Origin: Botrimarina hoheduenensis
GTDB taxonomy: Bacteria > Planctomycetota > Planctomycetia > Pirellulales > Lacipirellulaceae
Length of the DNA stretch: 64,000 nt
Reading direction: 5' to 3'
NCBI RefSeq assembly: GCF_007859815.1
Contig: NZ_SJPH01000004.1
Location: 365,094-429,093 of the forward strand
The notes under the pieces were generated by a model that was not told the DNA's origin, ran no database searches, and saw only the letters and a list, made by a program, of their open reading frames with translations. The position numbers and the translations under genes were made by a program. Below are positions 63,515 to 64,000 of this stretch, one piece after another; the first letter of the stretch is position 1; every line of letters begins with the position of its first letter.

Positions 63515-64000
63515 TCAGTAGGTGAGGATCGCGTCGATGCCGAAGGAGGTCTGGTCGTAGTCGTCCTGGTTGGCGAAGCCGAGGTTGGCAGCCGCCGCAT
63601 CGGACGGGGTGAAGTCGTGACGAATTTCCGGACGAATCACCAGGTTGGCGTGCGGCCGGTAGTTCAGACCGTAGGTCACTTCACCGTAGCTGAACCCGTC
63701 CGACTTCCACCACTCCGCACGGATACCGGCGGCCAGGCAGTCGTTGAGCGTGTAGAACAGGTACTGGTTGATCGCCACCTGGTCGTTCGCCGTGACGGCG
63801 CCGCCCTGCGAATCGATACCCACCAGGTCGCTCTGGAACACGTAGTTCAGCTTGTCGCTCAGCGTGACGTCGAACACCAGCGAGTGGCTGTAGTCGGTGT
63901 CGCCGTCCGGTGCCCCCTGCACGAACCCACGCGAACGGGCACCGAAGTCGCCGATCGTCGTGATGTAGGTGAAGGCGATGTCGTCGGTCAGGTTGGTGCT
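63515..64000 (-). CDS. Outer-membrane porin-like beta-barrel protein (N-terminal end outside window)
   Basis: The frame is open from the right edge to a stop at 63515, giving the C-terminal 161 residues. The strands alternate hydrophobic and polar residues with aromatic edges (STNLTDDIAFTYITTIGDFG, SHSLVFDVTLSDKLNYVFQS, INQYLFYTLNDCLAAGIRAE, GEVTYGLNYRPHANLVIRPE). It ends FGIDAILTY, with a C-terminal aromatic residue as in barrels inserted by BamA. The pattern fits the putative beta-barrel porin-2 (BBP2, OmpL-like) family common in planctomycetes. These barrels have about 16 strands and pass small solutes; the substrate is unknown. Strong expression is suggested by the highly biased codons and perfect terminator. 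Confidence 0.8.
   Translation of the reverse strand, partial: STNLTDDIAFTYITTIGDFGARSRGFVQGAPDGDTDYSHSLVFDVTLSDKLNYVFQSDLVGIDSQGGAVTANDQVAINQYLFYTLNDCLAAGIRAEWWKSDGFSYGEVTYGLNYRPHANLVIRPEIRHDFTPSDAAAANLGFANQDDYDQTSFGIDAILTY

Noticed and set aside
1..64000. CRISPR arrays, prophage, insertion sequences, tRNA and rRNA genes
   Set aside because: No regularly spaced repeats, integrases, transposases or cloverleaf-like segments were found by reading; a tRNA search program could still find one I missed.

Overview
The window comes from a GC-rich member of the Planctomycetota, most likely order Pirellulales and close to Lacipirellulaceae. The grounds are many secreted PEP-CTERM proteins, several carrying a short dockerin-like module, a prepilin-like DUF1559 protein, long Pro/Ala-rich secreted proteins with no clear relatives outside the phylum, and Ser/Thr-kinase and nucleotide-cyclase fusions. 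I see no phage, insertion sequence, CRISPR array, rRNA or tRNA gene. The taxon is inferred from gene style only.

Layout. 1-8740: the end-truncated permease of an Fe(III)/thiamine-type ABC importer, a small double zinc-ribbon protein, a HEAT-repeat lipoprotein, a secreted planctomycete protein, a DacZ-like diadenylate cyclase, purC and a GH10-like protein lacking both catalytic glutamates. 8741-23536: a decayed PEP-CTERM gene, a STAS-like protein, alaS, a matrixin-like PEP-CTERM protease, a PhoPQ-activated-type hydrolase, recQ, a MuiA-like protein, guaB with a secreted protein overlapping its 3' end, and a GNAT acetyltransferase. 24108-29284: three consecutive PEP-CTERM genes and one DUF1559 gene. 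29405-37167: a conserved unknown, a PduO-type cobalamin adenosyltransferase, glnB-glnD, aroC and an unknown membrane-anchored protein.

37197-52692 is the most interesting part. A GAF-linked class III nucleotide cyclase faces away from a five-gene redox operon: a membrane-anchored ferredoxin-NAD(P)H reductase with its own [2Fe-2S] domain, a tetraheme c554-like cytochrome, a protein joining two cyclic-nucleotide-binding domains to four [4Fe-4S] sites, a small integral membrane protein with two H-x13-H heme-ligand pairs, and a decaheme cytochrome with a cysteine-rich cytoplasmic head. After one PEP-CTERM gene, a two-gene unit on the other strand encodes a five-heme cytochrome on a roughly 500-residue proline-rich stalk and an outer-membrane beta-barrel protein. 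Together they look like an uncharacterised electron-transfer route from NAD(P)H across the inner membrane, possibly to the cell surface, with a cyclic-nucleotide input.

53070-56866 holds four PEP-CTERM genes of two sequence families in A-B-B-A order, separated by intrinsic terminators. 56867-58612 is 1.7 kb with no convincing gene but a strong plus-strand terminator, then a cyclase-kinase-sensor fusion, a BASS-type transporter, a YceH-family protein and the C-terminal end of an outer-membrane porin that runs off the right edge.
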